Source: Polaromonas sp. A23
Lineage (GTDB): Bacteria; Pseudomonadota; Gammaproteobacteria; Burkholderiales; Burkholderiaceae_C
DNA: 64,000 bases
NCBI RefSeq assembly: GCF_002001015.1
Contig: NZ_MUNO01000050.1
Location: 62,001 to 126,000, forward strand
Direction of reading: 5' to 3'
A model generated the notes under the pieces. It ran no database searches. It worked only from the letters and a program-made list of their open reading frames with translations, and was not told the origin of the DNA. Position numbers and translations under genes: made by a program. Shown here piece by piece: positions 27,327 to 35,682 of this stretch (the stretch's first letter is position 1; every line of letters starts with the position of its first letter).

Positions 27327-28865
27327 ATGAAAAACAACAACCTGTTTGCCGCCTTGCGCGCAGCTTTCCCGAAAGACCTCGATGCGGTGGCGGTGGAAAC
27401 CGACAACGGATTGCACTATTCCTGGCGCGATATGGATCGCTCCACCGCGATGATCGCCAACCTGCTCAAGTCGCTCGATTTGCCGGAGGGCGCCCGCATT
27501 GCCGTGCAGGTTGAAAAATCGGTTGAAGCGATGATGCTCTACCTGGCCACATTGCGGGCCGGCTACGTGTTTTTGCCGCTCAACACCGCTTACCAGAGCG
27601 CAGAGATCGAATACTTCATCGGCAACGCCGAGCCGTCGGTAGTGGTGTGCGCCTCAAAGAACTTTGGCTGGGTCAGCAAGATCGCTTTCAAGGCCGGTAC
27701 GCAGAATGTCTTCACGCTGGATGACGACCGCACTGGCTCGCTCCTGGAGCGAGCCGCCCACTGCAGCGACCGGCACGAGGTGGTCCAGCGCGGCGCGGAT
27801 GATCTGGCGGCCATTCTCTACACCAGCGGCACCACCGGCCGCAGCAAGGGTGCCATGCTCTCGCACGGCAACATGCTGAGCAACGCGCTGGTGCTCAAGG
27901 ACTACTGGGGCTGGACGGCTTCCGGAGGGCCCGAAGGCCGTGGCGACGTGCTGATCCACGCACTGCCCATCTTCCATGTGCACGGCCTGTTTGTGGCCAT
28001 CCACGGCGCGCTGATCAATGGCAGCAAGATGATCTGGTTTTCAAAGTTCGACCCGAAGCTGGTGGTGCAGAAGCTGCCGGAGGCCACGGTGTTCATGGGC
28101 GTGCCTACGCTGTATGTGCGCCTGCTGGCCGAGCCGGGCCTGAACCGCGAAACCTGCCGCAACATGCGTCTGTTTGTGGCGGGGTCTGCGCCGCTGCTGA
28201 TTGAAACCTTCACCGAATGGCAGGAGCGCACCGGCCACACCATCCTCGAGCGTTACGGCATGAGCGAGACGGCGATGCTGACCTCCAATCCCTACAGCGG
28301 CGAGCGGCGTGGCGGAACCGTCGGCTTTGCCTTGCCCGGCGTGAGCTTGCGTGTGCAGGACGATGACGCACAGGCATTGCCGACAGGCGAGATCGGAGGC
28401 ATCCAGGTCAAAGGCCCGAACATCTTCAAGGGTTACTGGCGCATGCCCGAAAAAACGAAGGAAGAGTTCACCGCCGATGGTTACTTCAAGACTGGGGACG
28501 TCGGCAAGATCGACGAGCGCGGCTACATCACCATCGTCGGGCGCAGCAAGGACCTGATCATCAGCGGCGGCTACAACGTCTACCCGGCCGAGATCGAGGG
28601 CTACATCAATGACATGCCCGGTGTTGCTGAAAGCGCACTGGTGGGTGTGCCGCATCCTGATTTTGGCGAGGTCGGTGTGGCCATCGTGATTGCCAGGCCC
28701 GGCACGAAGCTGGAGGCCGAGCAGATCATCGCCGGGCTCAAGGCCCAGCTTGCCAACTTCAAAATCCCCAAACGTTGCTTCATCGTCAGCGAACTGCCGC
28801 GCAACACCATGGGCAAGGTCCAGAAGAACCTGCTGCGCGAGCAGCACAAGCACCTGTTTGCCTGA
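27327..28865 (+). CDS. matB: Malonyl-CoA synthetase
   Basis: A 512-residue AMP-forming acyl-CoA ligase that activates malonate. The P-loop is ILYTSGTTGRSKGAMLSHGN. The motif HALPIFHVHGLFVAIHGAL and the later ERYGMSETAMLTSNPYSGERRGGTVGFALPGV resemble MatB. The C-terminal domain has DGYFKTGDVGKID, SGGYNVYPAEIE and the end lysine in NTMGKVQKNLLRE. Together with the decarboxylase, it would turn malonate into acetyl-CoA. It ends seven bases from the convergent EamA gene. Confidence 0.93.
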   Translation: MKNNNLFAALRAAFPKDLDAVAVETDNGLHYSWRDMDRSTAMIANLLKSLDLPEGARIAVQVEKSVEAMMLYLATLRAGYVFLPLNTAYQSAEIEYFIGNAEPSVVVCASKNFGWVSKIAFKAGTQNVFTLDDDRTGSLLERAAHCSDRHEVVQRGADDLAAILYTSGTTGRSKGAMLSHGNMLSNALVLKDYWGWTASGGPEGRGDVLIHALPIFHVHGLFVAIHGALINGSKMIWFSKFDPKLVVQKLPEATVFMGVPTLYVRLLAEPGLNRETCRNMRLFVAGSAPLLIETFTEWQERTGHTILERYGMSETAMLTSNPYSGERRGGTVGFALPGVSLRVQDDDAQALPTGEIGGIQVKGPNIFKGYWRMPEKTKEEFTADGYFKTGDVGKIDERGYITIVGRSKDLIISGGYNVYPAEIEGYINDMPGVAESALVGVPHPDFGEVGVAIVIARPGTKLEAEQIIAGLKAQLANFKIPKRCFIVSELPRNTMGKVQKNLLREQHKHLFA

Positions 28866-28872
28866 CCGCGGG

Positions 28873-29802
28873 TCAGGCCGGGCTCGTGCGGTTTTTCTCG
28901 GGGAAGGTTGCCAGCGCCACGCCGGCGAGCGCCAGTGCAAAAGCCGCCAGCTGCGCTGTGCCGACCGACTCGCCGAGCACCACCACACCCACCAGCGCTG
29001 CGCTGATGGGCAGCATGACGGTGAACACACCGGCCTGGCTGGCGGGCACGCCTTTGAGCCCGGTCATCCATAACCACACGGTCCATACGCTGGCCGCCAG
29101 GGCGTAGAACAGCAACAACAGCCAGGTGCCGGACGCTACGGTGCCAAAGTCAAAACCCCAGGCCATCCACAGGCCGAAAGGCGTGACGAGTGCAAACCCC
29201 CACAGATTGATCAACGCGGTGATGCGTTTGGGGCCGAGTGCGCCGGTGAGTTTTTTGCCGATGACCGCATAGGCCGCTTCGCAGAGCACGGCACCAACGA
29301 GGAGCAAGTTGCCCAACCAGGCCAGGCTTGAAGGTGAATTGGCCTCTGGCCCTTTGATTCCGTGCGCAGACAGCTCTGTTTTTGATAGCGAGACGAGCAT
29401 GATGCCCAGCACGGCGCAGGCGATGGCCAGAGCAACACGCGGGCGGATGCGTTCACCCAGGAAAATCCGGCTCAGCACCGCCACAGCGGCCGGGATGGCT
29501 GCCATGATCACGCCGGCCGCGACTGCGCTGCTCAGGCTGACACCAAACAGCATGCAGACTGAAAACAGAAAGTTGCCAAGGAAAGATTCAAGAAACAGGA
29601 GTTGCCGGATTTGCCGCGTCATCGGCACTTCATCGGCGGGCTTGCGCAGCCAGTGCAGCATGGCTGCCCCGCCAATGCCAAACCTCAACCAGGCCAGAAG
29701 GAACACCGGGAACACCGCCACCAGAGGCTTGGACAGCGCAACGTAGCTGCCCACCAGGGACATGCTGAGCGCCAGGCAGGCGTAGGCCACAATGCGATTC
29801 AT
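28873..29802 (-). CDS. EamA/DMT-family membrane transporter
   Basis: A 309-residue drug/metabolite transporter with ten predicted membrane helices in two EamA halves (about 1-130 and 155-300). The loop between the halves (about 136-155) is encoded by a family-A repeat. The ATG at 29802 is used; the TTG just before it would add one residue. The substrate is unknown; members export metabolites or amino acids. Confidence 0.85.
   Translation of the reverse strand: MNRIVAYACLALSMSLVGSYVALSKPLVAVFPVFLLAWLRFGIGGAAMLHWLRKPADEVPMTRQIRQLLFLESFLGNFLFSVCMLFGVSLSSAVAAGVIMAAIPAAVAVLSRIFLGERIRPRVALAIACAVLGIMLVSLSKTELSAHGIKGPEANSPSSLAWLGNLLLVGAVLCEAAYAVIGKKLTGALGPKRITALINLWGFALVTPFGLWMAWGFDFGTVASGTWLLLLFYALAASVWTVWLWMTGLKGVPASQAGVFTVMLPISAALVGVVVLGESVGTAQLAAFALALAGVALATFPEKNRTSPA
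29337..29395 (-). repeat. Family-A repeat inside the EamA transporter gene
   Basis: Plus-strand GGCCTCTGGCCCTTTGATTC, then CGTGCGCAGACAGCT, then TTTTTGATAGCG. It encodes the hydrophilic loop between the two EamA halves, in frame, where an insertion would be tolerated. Confidence 0.75.
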
Positions 29803-29913
29803 CAAGCGGGCTTCTTTGTGAGTGTTGAAGGTTTCGCTGCCAGCTCTTGGTGAAACTGTTGCTACGCCTTCAGAGTGGGTGCTTTTCCGAGTCCGAAATC
29901 ATGCCTTACTTTC

Positions 29914-30348
29914 ATGCCTGAACCGACGCCTCCCTTTTCCTTTCGCCATGTCTTTGTCTACGGGACCTTGCGCCGCGGCGACGTGCGAGACATCACCAGG
30001 CTGCGTCCCGAGCCGCGTTTTATCGGCATGGCCAGTGTGGCAGGAGCGCTCTACGACCTGGGGCCTTATCCGGGCGTTGTACTTGGCGGGCCAGGTCGTG
30101 TCGTTGGTGAGGTCTATGCCATCAGTCCTGATCTCGAGAGCCAGCTTGATGCGATTGAAGAAGTCTGGCCGCAGCAGACGGGTGAATACAGCAAGCGGCA
30201 GGTGAGTGCGGTGTTGAACGAGGCTGCTGCGCCCGGTGGTGAGATGGCGCTGCAATGCCTGGTCTATGAAATCAATCCATTGCGGACCGCGGGCAAGAGG
30301 TTGATTGCGAGCGGGGATTGGCTGGACGGCCGTCTTGGTCAGGGTTAA
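29914..30348 (+). CDS. Gamma-glutamylcyclotransferase (AIG2-like) family protein
   Basis: A 144-residue small cytoplasmic protein of the GGCT/AIG2 fold. It has the starting strand motif HVFVYGTLRRGDVRD, the GALYDLGPYPGVV loop and the acidic helix SQLDAIEEVWPQ carrying the likely catalytic Glu. These enzymes release 5-oxoproline from gamma-glutamyl compounds, but many bacterial members have no tested substrate. The ATG at 29914 is preferred over an in-frame upstream start at 29875. Confidence 0.85.
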   Translation: MPEPTPPFSFRHVFVYGTLRRGDVRDITRLRPEPRFIGMASVAGALYDLGPYPGVVLGGPGRVVGEVYAISPDLESQLDAIEEVWPQQTGEYSKRQVSAVLNEAAAPGGEMALQCLVYEINPLRTAGKRLIASGDWLDGRLGQG

Positions 30349-30731
30349 GGAGAGGAGGGTGGAGGAAGAGGCGTCTTCTCTCGATCAGCGCGAAGCTGCC
30401 TGGTGCGTGCCAGATGCGGGATCAACCGCCAAACCAGGCTCTGAGTGAAGCCTTTGCCTGATCTTTCACTATCCGATAAAACATTTCCGCATGGTGAAAT
30501 TTAAAAATGGTGCAATGCGGAAAAATTTCTCAATATAAGAATTCATTTTTCGTATCATAAAAATAATTACAAAGATCCTTGATTTTATTGATAATAAATT
30601 TTCTCTTATATAAGACATAAGAGCTTCACAAAGTCTTGTAGAAGACTTAAAGTTATCTCCAGAGCAAACGACAAAGGCATGAACAGTGCTAAGACGTTTG
30701 CCCCCTTTTTTTCAACCTCTGGAGTGACCCC
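30349..30731 (+). promoter_or_regulatory. AT-rich 5' regulatory region of aceA
   Basis: A 383-base gap without a gene. The first 100 bases are GC-rich. From about 30460 to 30660 it becomes strikingly AT-rich. It holds an inverted pair TTTCCGCAT (30484-30492) and ATGCGGAAA (30515-30523), a direct repeat ATGGTGAAAT/ATGGTGCAAT at 30491 and 30507, a possible promoter TTGATA (30588-30593) with TATAAG (30609-30614), and a perfect dyad at 30631-30648. Confidence 0.6.
30631..30648. promoter_or_regulatory. Perfect dyad upstream of aceA
   Basis: AAGTCTT-GTAG-AAGACTT is an exact 7-4-7 inverted repeat about 85 bases upstream of the aceA start and just downstream of the likely -10. It could be an operator or an RNA hairpin without a T-tract. 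Confidence 0.5.
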
Positions 30732-32051
30732 ATGCCACAAACCCTCACCGAACAACTGAGCCGCGAGCAGCAGATCTCCGCCCTCGAAAAAGACTGGGCG
30801 ACCAACCCCCGCTGGAAAGGCATCAAACGCGGCTACAGCGCCGCCGACGTCGTGCGCCTGCGCGGCTCCTTCCCCATCGAGCACACGCTGGCCCGCCGCG
30901 GTGCTGAAAAACTGTGGGACCTCCTGCACAACGAGCCTTACGTGAACTGCCTGGGTGCGCTGACAGGCGGCCAGGCCATGCAGCAGGTCAAGGCTGGTGT
31001 CAAAGCCATTTACCTGTCGGGCTGGCAAGTTGCTGCCGACAACAACAGCTATTCCGCGATGTACCCTGACCAGTCGCTGTACCCGGTGGATTCGGTGCCA
31101 AAAGTGGTTGAGACCATCAACAATACCTTCCGCCGCGCCGACGAGATCCAGCATTCCAAAGGTATTGATGCTGGCGACAAGGGTTACATCGATTACTTCG
31201 CACCCATCGTGGCCGATGCCGAAGCCGGTTTCGGTGGTGTGCTCAACGCCTTCGAACTGATGAAAGCCATGATCAAGTCGGGCGCAGGTGGCGTGCACTG
31301 GGAAGACCAGCTGGCTTCCGTCAAAAAATGCGGCCACATGGGCGGCAAGGTGCTGTTGCCAACCCGCGAGTCCTGCCAGAAGCTGATTGCAGCGCGCATG
31401 GCAGCTGACGTCTGCGGCGTGCCTACACTGGTGATTGCCCGCACCGACGCGGAAGCCGCTGATTTGCTGACTTCCGACTACGACGAGATCGACAAGCCTT
31501 TCCTGACCGGTGAGCGTACGGCTGAAGGTTTCTACAAGACCCGCAAGGGCCTGGACCAGGCCGTGGCCCGTGCCAATGCCTATGCCCACTATGCCGACCT
31601 GGTGTGGTGCGAAACCGGCACGCCCGACCTCGACTTCGCCAAGAAGTTTGCCGACGCCGTGCACAAGGTTCACCCCGGCAAGATGCTGGCCTACAACTGC
31701 TCGCCGTCGTTCAACTGGAAGAAAAACCTGGACGATGCCACCATCGCCAAGTTCCAGCGCGAGCTCGGCGCCATGGGTTACAAGTACCAGTTCATCACGC
31801 TCGCCGGCATTCACTCCATGTGGTACAACATGTACGACCTGTCGCAGGACTACGTCAAGCGCGGCATGACGGCGTACATCGAGAAAGTGCAGGAGCCCGA
31901 GTTCGCAGCGCGCGACCGTGGCTACACCTTTGTGTCGCACCAGCAGGAAGTGGGCACCGGCTACTTCGACGAAGTCACCACAGCCATCCAGGGCGGCAAG
32001 TCCAGCGTGACTGCGCTGACCGGCTCGACCGAAGAAGAGCAGTTCCACTGA
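30732..32051 (+). CDS. aceA: Isocitrate lyase
   Basis: A 439-residue glyoxylate-cycle enzyme splitting isocitrate to succinate and glyoxylate. The catalytic signature [11 protein letters not shown] carries the active-site Cys. [30 protein letters not shown] and [12 protein letters not shown] are also typical. The length matches the short bacterial form (about 430 residues). No malate synthase is in the window. It is monocistronic, with an AT-rich control region before it and a terminator after it. Confidence 0.97.
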   Translation: MPQTLTEQLSREQQISALEKDWATNPRWKGIKRGYSAADVVRLRGSFPIEHTLARRGAEKLWDLLHNEPYVNCLGALTGGQAMQQVKAGVKAIYLSGWQVAADNNSYSAMYPDQSLYPVDSVPKVVETINNTFRRADEIQHSKGIDAGDKGYIDYFAPIVADAEAGFGGVLNAFELMKAMIKSGAGGVHWEDQLASVKKCGHMGGKVLLPTRESCQKLIAARMAADVCGVPTLVIARTDAEAADLLTSDYDEIDKPFLTGERTAEGFYKTRKGLDQAVARANAYAHYADLVWCETGTPDLDFAKKFADAVHKVHPGKMLAYNCSPSFNWKKNLDDATIAKFQRELGAMGYKYQFITLAGIHSMWYNMYDLSQDYVKRGMTAYIEKVQEPEFAARDRGYTFVSHQQEVGTGYFDEVTTAIQGGKSSVTALTGSTEEEQFH

Positions 32052-32091
32052 ACTGAGTCACGAAGGTGACTGCCCTCTCGGGGGCGGTCCG

Positions 32092-32132
32092 AAGCCCGGC
32101 TGAAGCACTGTTGCTTTGCCCGGGCTTTTTTC
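32092..32132 (+). terminator. Intrinsic terminator after aceA
   Basis: AAGCCCG pairs with CGGGCTT, enclosing an inner AAGCA/TGCTT hairpin, followed by six T residues. Confidence 0.8.
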
Positions 32133-32195
32133 TTGGGCATTCGGCTTTTTTCGCGTAGAGTGCGGCTGATTGGGGTCCAACAGCGGAGAGAGCAC

Positions 32196-32381
32196 ATGTC
32201 AGAAGCCACCATGGGATTCAAGCGTACGCCGTGTCCGGATTGCAATGGCACGGGCGAACTGCGCATCGACAGCGAAAACATCAACGAGAATTTCGAGGTC
32301 GAAAAACAGACAGTCATCACTGAGTGCCCGCGCTGCCTGGGACTCACCTTTTTGCCGCCCGGCTCGCCTGAGCCGGCCTGA
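32196..32381 (+). CDS. Small protein with a CxxC zinc-ribbon-like pair
   Basis: A 61-residue soluble protein. CPDCNGTGE near residues 13-21 resembles a DnaJ-type CxxCxGxG zinc motif, and CPRCLGL near 44-50 could supply the second pair of ligands. No other domain is seen. GGAG lies seven bases before the ATG. Function unknown; a metal-binding role is inferred only from the four cysteines. It lies between aceA and the thrS leader. Confidence 0.7.
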   Translation: MSEATMGFKRTPCPDCNGTGELRIDSENINENFEVEKQTVITECPRCLGLTFLPPGSPEPA

Positions 32382-32449
32382 ACCCGAAGCTGCCGTAAAA
32401 TAGCGCCATGCAATCAATCAAGCTGGAAACAGGAAGGATCGCGCGGGTT

Positions 32450-32503
32450 ATGACACCGCGAACTACGACCACGCCTTCAGTTTGGAGTCATCTCGGGCGC
32501 TAG
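32450..32503 (+). CDS. Threonine-rich leader peptide of thrS
   Basis: A 17-codon frame encoding MTPRTTTTPSVWSHLGR then TAG. Codons 5-8 are ACT ACG ACC ACG, four Thr in a row, and codon 2 is also Thr. AGGAAGGA at 32431-32438 is a usable Shine-Dalgarno. An in-frame ATG at 32408 would make a 31-residue version. Position, composition and the following terminator are those of an attenuation leader that senses charged tRNA-Thr. It is too short for normal gene finding. Confidence 0.7.
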   Translation: MTPRTTTTPSVWSHLGR

Positions 32504-32565
32504 CCGCATCCCCAGGTGATTTGTAGCTACTGAATTAATAGCATACCTCCAGCCTAAACCCATTC

Positions 32566-32592
32566 AAAGCGCGGCAGTTACCGCGCTTTTTT
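32566..32592 (+). terminator. Intrinsic terminator (attenuator) upstream of thrS
   Basis: AAAGCGCGG and CCGCGCTTT form a 9-bp stem with loop CAGTTA, followed by a run of T. It would end transcription before thrS unless an alternative structure forms. Confidence 0.8.
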
Positions 32593-32612
32593 CATTTCCA
32601 GAGCCAAACATC

Positions 32613-34520
32613 ATGATCAAAATTACGCTGCCAGACGCCTCGATCCGTGAATTTCCCCAGCCTGTGACGGTGGCCGAGGTCGCTGCGTCCATTGGTGCCG
32701 GCTTGGCCAAGGCTGCGCTGGGCGGCAAGGTCAACGGCAAAGTGGTGGATACCAGCTACCTCATTTCAGTCGACAGCCCGCTTTCCATCATCACGGCCAA
32801 GGACCCGGAAGGCTTGGACATGATTCGCCACTCGACGGCTCACCTGCTGGCCTATGCGGTCAAAGAGCTGTTTCCGGATGCGCAGGTCACCATCGGCCCG
32901 GTCATCGAGAACGGCTTCTTCTACGATTTTTCCTACAAACGGCCATTTACGCCGGAAGACTTGGCTGCCATTGAAAAGAAGATGACCGAGCTGGCGGCCA
33001 AAGACGAACCGGTGACTCGCCGCGTGTTGCCGCGTGACGAGGCGGTGGCTCACTTCAAGGAAATCGGCGAGCACTACAAGGCCGAGATCATCGCCAGTAT
33101 TCCGGCCAATGAAGATGTGTCGCTGTACCGGGAGGGCAAGTTCGAAGACCTGTGCCGCGGCCCGCACGTGCCCAGCACCGGCAAGCTCAAATTCTTCAAG
33201 CTCATGAAGCTGGCTGGCGCCTACTGGCGCGGCGACCACAACAACGAGATGCTCCAGCGCGTGTACGGCACGGCTTGGGCCACAAAGGACGAGCTGCAGC
33301 AATACCTGACGATGCTTGAAGAGGCCGAAAAGCGCGACCACCGCAAGCTGGGCCGCGAGCTTGATCTGTTCCACATCGACGACCACGCGCCCGGACTGGT
33401 GTTCTGGCACCCCAAGGGCTGGACGGTGTGGCAGGGCGTCGAGCAGTACATGCGCAAGGTCTACCAGGACAACGGCTACCAGGAGGTCAAGGGACCGCAG
33501 GTGATCGACAAGACGCTGTGGGAAAAAACCGGGCACTGGGACAAGTACCGCGACAACATGTTCACGACGGAGTCGGAGAAGCGCGAATACGCGCTCAAAC
33601 CAATGAACTGCCCGGGCCATATCTTGATCTTCAAGCAGGGCATCAAAAGCTACCGCGATTTGCCGCTGCGTTACGGCGAGTTTGGTCAGTGCCACCGCAA
33701 CGAGCCCTCGGGCGGCCTGCACGGCATCATGCGCGTGCGTGGCTTCACCCAGGACGATGGCCATATCTTCTGCACCGAAGAGCAGATCCTCAAGGAATGC
33801 GTGGATTACACGACCCTGCTGCAGAAGGTCTACACCGACTTTGGCTTCAAGAACATCATCTACAAGGTCGCGACGCGGCCTGACGCGCGCATCGGTTCCG
33901 ACGAAAGCTGGGACAAGGCCGAACATGCGCTGATGGAAAGCTTGCGCGCTTCAGGTTGCGAGTTCGAAATCGCTCCCGGCGACGGCGCGTTCTATGGCCC
34001 GAAGATTGAATACACACTAAAGGACGCAATTGGCCGGCAGTGGCAGTGCGGCACCATGCAGGTCGATTTTTCGATGCCGGAGCGGCTCGACGCCGAATAC
34101 GTGGGCGAAGATGGCGCCCGGCATCGCCCCGTTATGCTGCACCGGGCCATTGTTGGCAGCCTGGAGCGTTTTATCGGAATTTTGATCGAGGAACATGCCG
34201 GCGCGCTGCCCACCTGGCTGGCGCCGGTACAGGTTTCGGTGCTCAATATCACCGATGCGCAGGCTGATTACTGTCGTGAAATAGCTAAAAGGCTTCAAAA
34301 TCAAGGGCTTAGGGTCAACCTGGACCTGCGCAACGAGAAAATTACGTATAAAATACGGGAGCACTCAATGCAAAAGCTGCCTTACATCCTGGTCGTGGGC
34401 GACAAGGAGAAGGAAGCCGGAGCGGTTGCGGTGCGGGCCCGGGGTAACAAAGACCTTGGCGTCATGTCACTCGAAGCCTTTGCCCAAACGATTGCTTCTG
34501 ACATTACCCAAAAAGCCTGA
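32613..34520 (+). CDS. thrS: Threonyl-tRNA synthetase
   Basis: A 635-residue class II aminoacyl-tRNA synthetase charging tRNA-Thr. In order: N-terminal TGS domain ([17 protein letters not shown]), editing domain with [16 protein letters not shown] and the [12 protein letters not shown] segment, catalytic core with [46 protein letters not shown] and the motif 3 region [20 protein letters not shown], then the anticodon-binding domain. It heads the translation cluster thrS-infC-rpmI-rplT-pheST-ihfA, and a Thr-codon leader suggests control by attenuation. Confidence 0.97.
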   Translation: MIKITLPDASIREFPQPVTVAEVAASIGAGLAKAALGGKVNGKVVDTSYLISVDSPLSIITAKDPEGLDMIRHSTAHLLAYAVKELFPDAQVTIGPVIENGFFYDFSYKRPFTPEDLAAIEKKMTELAAKDEPVTRRVLPRDEAVAHFKEIGEHYKAEIIASIPANEDVSLYREGKFEDLCRGPHVPSTGKLKFFKLMKLAGAYWRGDHNNEMLQRVYGTAWATKDELQQYLTMLEEAEKRDHRKLGRELDLFHIDDHAPGLVFWHPKGWTVWQGVEQYMRKVYQDNGYQEVKGPQVIDKTLWEKTGHWDKYRDNMFTTESEKREYALKPMNCPGHILIFKQGIKSYRDLPLRYGEFGQCHRNEPSGGLHGIMRVRGFTQDDGHIFCTEEQILKECVDYTTLLQKVYTDFGFKNIIYKVATRPDARIGSDESWDKAEHALMESLRASGCEFEIAPGDGAFYGPKIEYTLKDAIGRQWQCGTMQVDFSMPERLDAEYVGEDGARHRPVMLHRAIVGSLERFIGILIEEHAGALPTWLAPVQVSVLNITDAQADYCREIAKRLQNQGLRVNLDLRNEKITYKIREHSMQKLPYILVVGDKEKEAGAVAVRARGNKDLGVMSLEAFAQTIASDITQKA

Positions 34521-34540
34521 TTTTTGACTGTTTGTTAATG

Positions 34541-34602
34541 ATCTTGGCCATTCGTCCTTGCTGGACGGGCGCAAGCAGCTATAGCTTTTATAGCAATTGT
34601 TA
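34541..34602 (-). repeat. Family-A repeat between thrS and infC
   Basis: Plus-strand TTGGCCATTCGTCCTTGCTG, then GACGGGCGCAAGCAGCTATA, then GCTTTTATAGCAA. The AGCTATA and TATAGC arms are palindromic. It lies directly before the infC ribosome-binding region. Confidence 0.8.
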
Positions 34603-34616
34603 AAAGGATTAGAACC

Positions 34617-35225
34617 ATCGCTACTGAATTTCGTGACCGCCGTCACCGCGAAGAACGCAAGCACCGCTTGAACCGTGAAATCATGGCCCCCGAAGTACGA
34701 CTGACCGGGCCCGACAATGAGCCGCTGGGTGTTGTCACCACGATGGAAGCCTTGCGCCTTGCCGGTGAATATGACGTGGATCTGGTTGAAATCTCTCCCA
34801 CGGCGGTGCCGCCGGTGTGCAGATTGATGGATTACGGCAAATTCAAATACGCTGAGCAGAAGAAGGCCGCGGACGCGAAATCCAAGCAAAAAGTGATCGA
34901 GGTCAAGGAAATCAAGTTCCGGCCCGGTACCGATGATGGTGACTACAACATCAAATTGCGCAACATCAAGCGCTTTTTGGAAGAAGGCGACAAGTGCAAG
35001 ATTACCTTACGCTTTCGCGGTCGGGAGATCACGCACCAGGAACTGGGTCTGGCCCTGCTGGCGCGTATCCGCGACGAGTTGGCTGATTTGATTGTGGTGG
35101 AGCAGTTTCCCAAGCTCGAAGGCCGGCAGATGGTCATGATGATCGCGCCGGGCAAGAAGAAGGTGGCTGCCAAGCCCGCTGCGGCGCCTGCGGAGGCAGC
35201 GCCAGTGGCACCGACAAGCGCTTGA
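34617..35225 (+). CDS. infC: Translation initiation factor IF-3, with probable ATC start
   Basis: A 202-residue IF-3 that binds the 30S subunit and checks the start codon. Homology begins at [21 protein letters not shown], upstream of the first ATG (34668). The only in-frame candidate is ATC at 34617, with AAGGA nine bases upstream. Rare start codons in infC are a known device for autoregulation, since IF-3 rejects them. The N-domain runs to about residue 85, then linker and C-domain ([23 protein letters not shown]). The last 25 residues are an Ala/Pro/Lys extension. Confidence 0.93.
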   Translation: MATEFRDRRHREERKHRLNREIMAPEVRLTGPDNEPLGVVTTMEALRLAGEYDVDLVEISPTAVPPVCRLMDYGKFKYAEQKKAADAKSKQKVIEVKEIKFRPGTDDGDYNIKLRNIKRFLEEGDKCKITLRFRGREITHQELGLALLARIRDELADLIVVEQFPKLEGRQMVMMIAPGKKKVAAKPAAAPAEAAPVAPTSA

Positions 35226-35250
35226 GGCGGTTGTCGAAAAGTGAGTTCAG

Positions 35251-35280
35251 CCTGACGGTGTAGCCACCGGCAGGTTTTTC
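35251..35280 (+). terminator. Intrinsic-terminator-like hairpin after infC
   Basis: CCTGACGGTG and CACCGGCAGG pair with one mismatch around a TAGC loop, followed by TTTTT. It is the first of a run of hairpins before rpmI and may reduce read-through from infC. Confidence 0.6.
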
Positions 35281-35281
35281 A

Positions 35282-35419
35282 GGGATGCGAAAGCATTCCC
35301 GGAAAGCAGGTAAAACTGCTTTCCAAAGGTGGCGGCGTAAAAGTTGCCGCCAAGTGGCGAATTTAAAACTCGCCACTGACAAGTGGCTCGGGGCCATCAA
35401 GTCTGCGGAAGGTTCGCAG
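35282..35419 (+). ncRNA. Candidate structured leader RNA of rpmI-rplT (hairpin array)
   Basis: Consecutive stem-loops read off directly: GGGATGC/GCATTCCC with a GAAA loop (35282-35300), GGAAAGCAG/CTGCTTTCC (35301-35324), TGGCGGC/GCCGCCA (35330-35352), AGTGGCGA/TCGCCACT (35353-35377), TGGC/GCCA (35384-35396), CTGCG/CGCAG (35403-35419). The placement before rpmI and rplT fits a ribosomal-protein autoregulatory leader, such as L20 control in other bacteria. The regulatory role is inferred. Confidence 0.55.
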
Positions 35420-35453
35420 CGCCTCACGAGCACAAATGAAAAGGAGCATTTAA

Positions 35454-35657
35454 ATGCCCAAAATGAAGACCAAGAGCAGCGCGAAGAAACGTTTTCGCGT
35501 TCGTCCGGGTGGTACCGTCAAGCGCGGCCAAGCCTTCAAACGTCACATTCTGACCAAGAAGACCACCAAAAACAAACGCCATCTGCGTGGCGCAGTTGCT
35601 GTTCATGAGACCAATATGGGTCACATGGCACAGATGCTGCCCGGCATGGGCATTTAA
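35454..35657 (+). CDS. rpmI: 50S ribosomal protein L35
   Basis: A 67-residue basic ribosomal protein with the L35 pattern [20 protein letters not shown] and [33 protein letters not shown] precedes the ATG. It follows a 228-base structured spacer after infC and is 25 bases from rplT. Confidence 0.97.
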   Translation: MPKMKTKSSAKKRFRVRPGGTVKRGQAFKRHILTKKTTKNKRHLRGAVAVHETNMGHMAQMLPGMGI

Positions 35658-35682
35658 TTAACGACGAACAAGGAGTACTCAC

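Larger units (their letters stand above)
32396..32612 (+). promoter_or_regulatory. thrS leader region: candidate threonine attenuator
   Basis: The order is a -10-like TAAAAT (32396-32401), the leader peptide gene (32450-32503), a family-A-like fragment (32521-32546, TAGCTACTGAATTAATAGCA), and a terminator hairpin ending 20 bases before the thrS ATG. GCGCT at 32497-32501 can pair with AGCGC at 32568-32572 in the 5' arm of the terminator, a weak but correctly placed antiterminator candidate. GGCG at 32496-32499 can alternatively pair with CGCC at 32472-32475 in the Thr-codon segment. Confidence 0.65.

Noticed and set aside
30460-30660. AT-rich stretch as horizontally acquired DNA
   Set aside because: It is limited to a promoter region of about 200 bases between normal GC-rich core genes.
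30606-32048. 480-codon minus-strand frame across aceA
   Set aside because: Shadow of the isocitrate lyase gene with no domain signature.
34268-34312. Possible family-A repeat in thrS (ATAGCTAAAAGGCTTC...)
   Set aside because: The encoded residues match the conserved anticodon-binding domain of ThrS, so the similarity is by chance.
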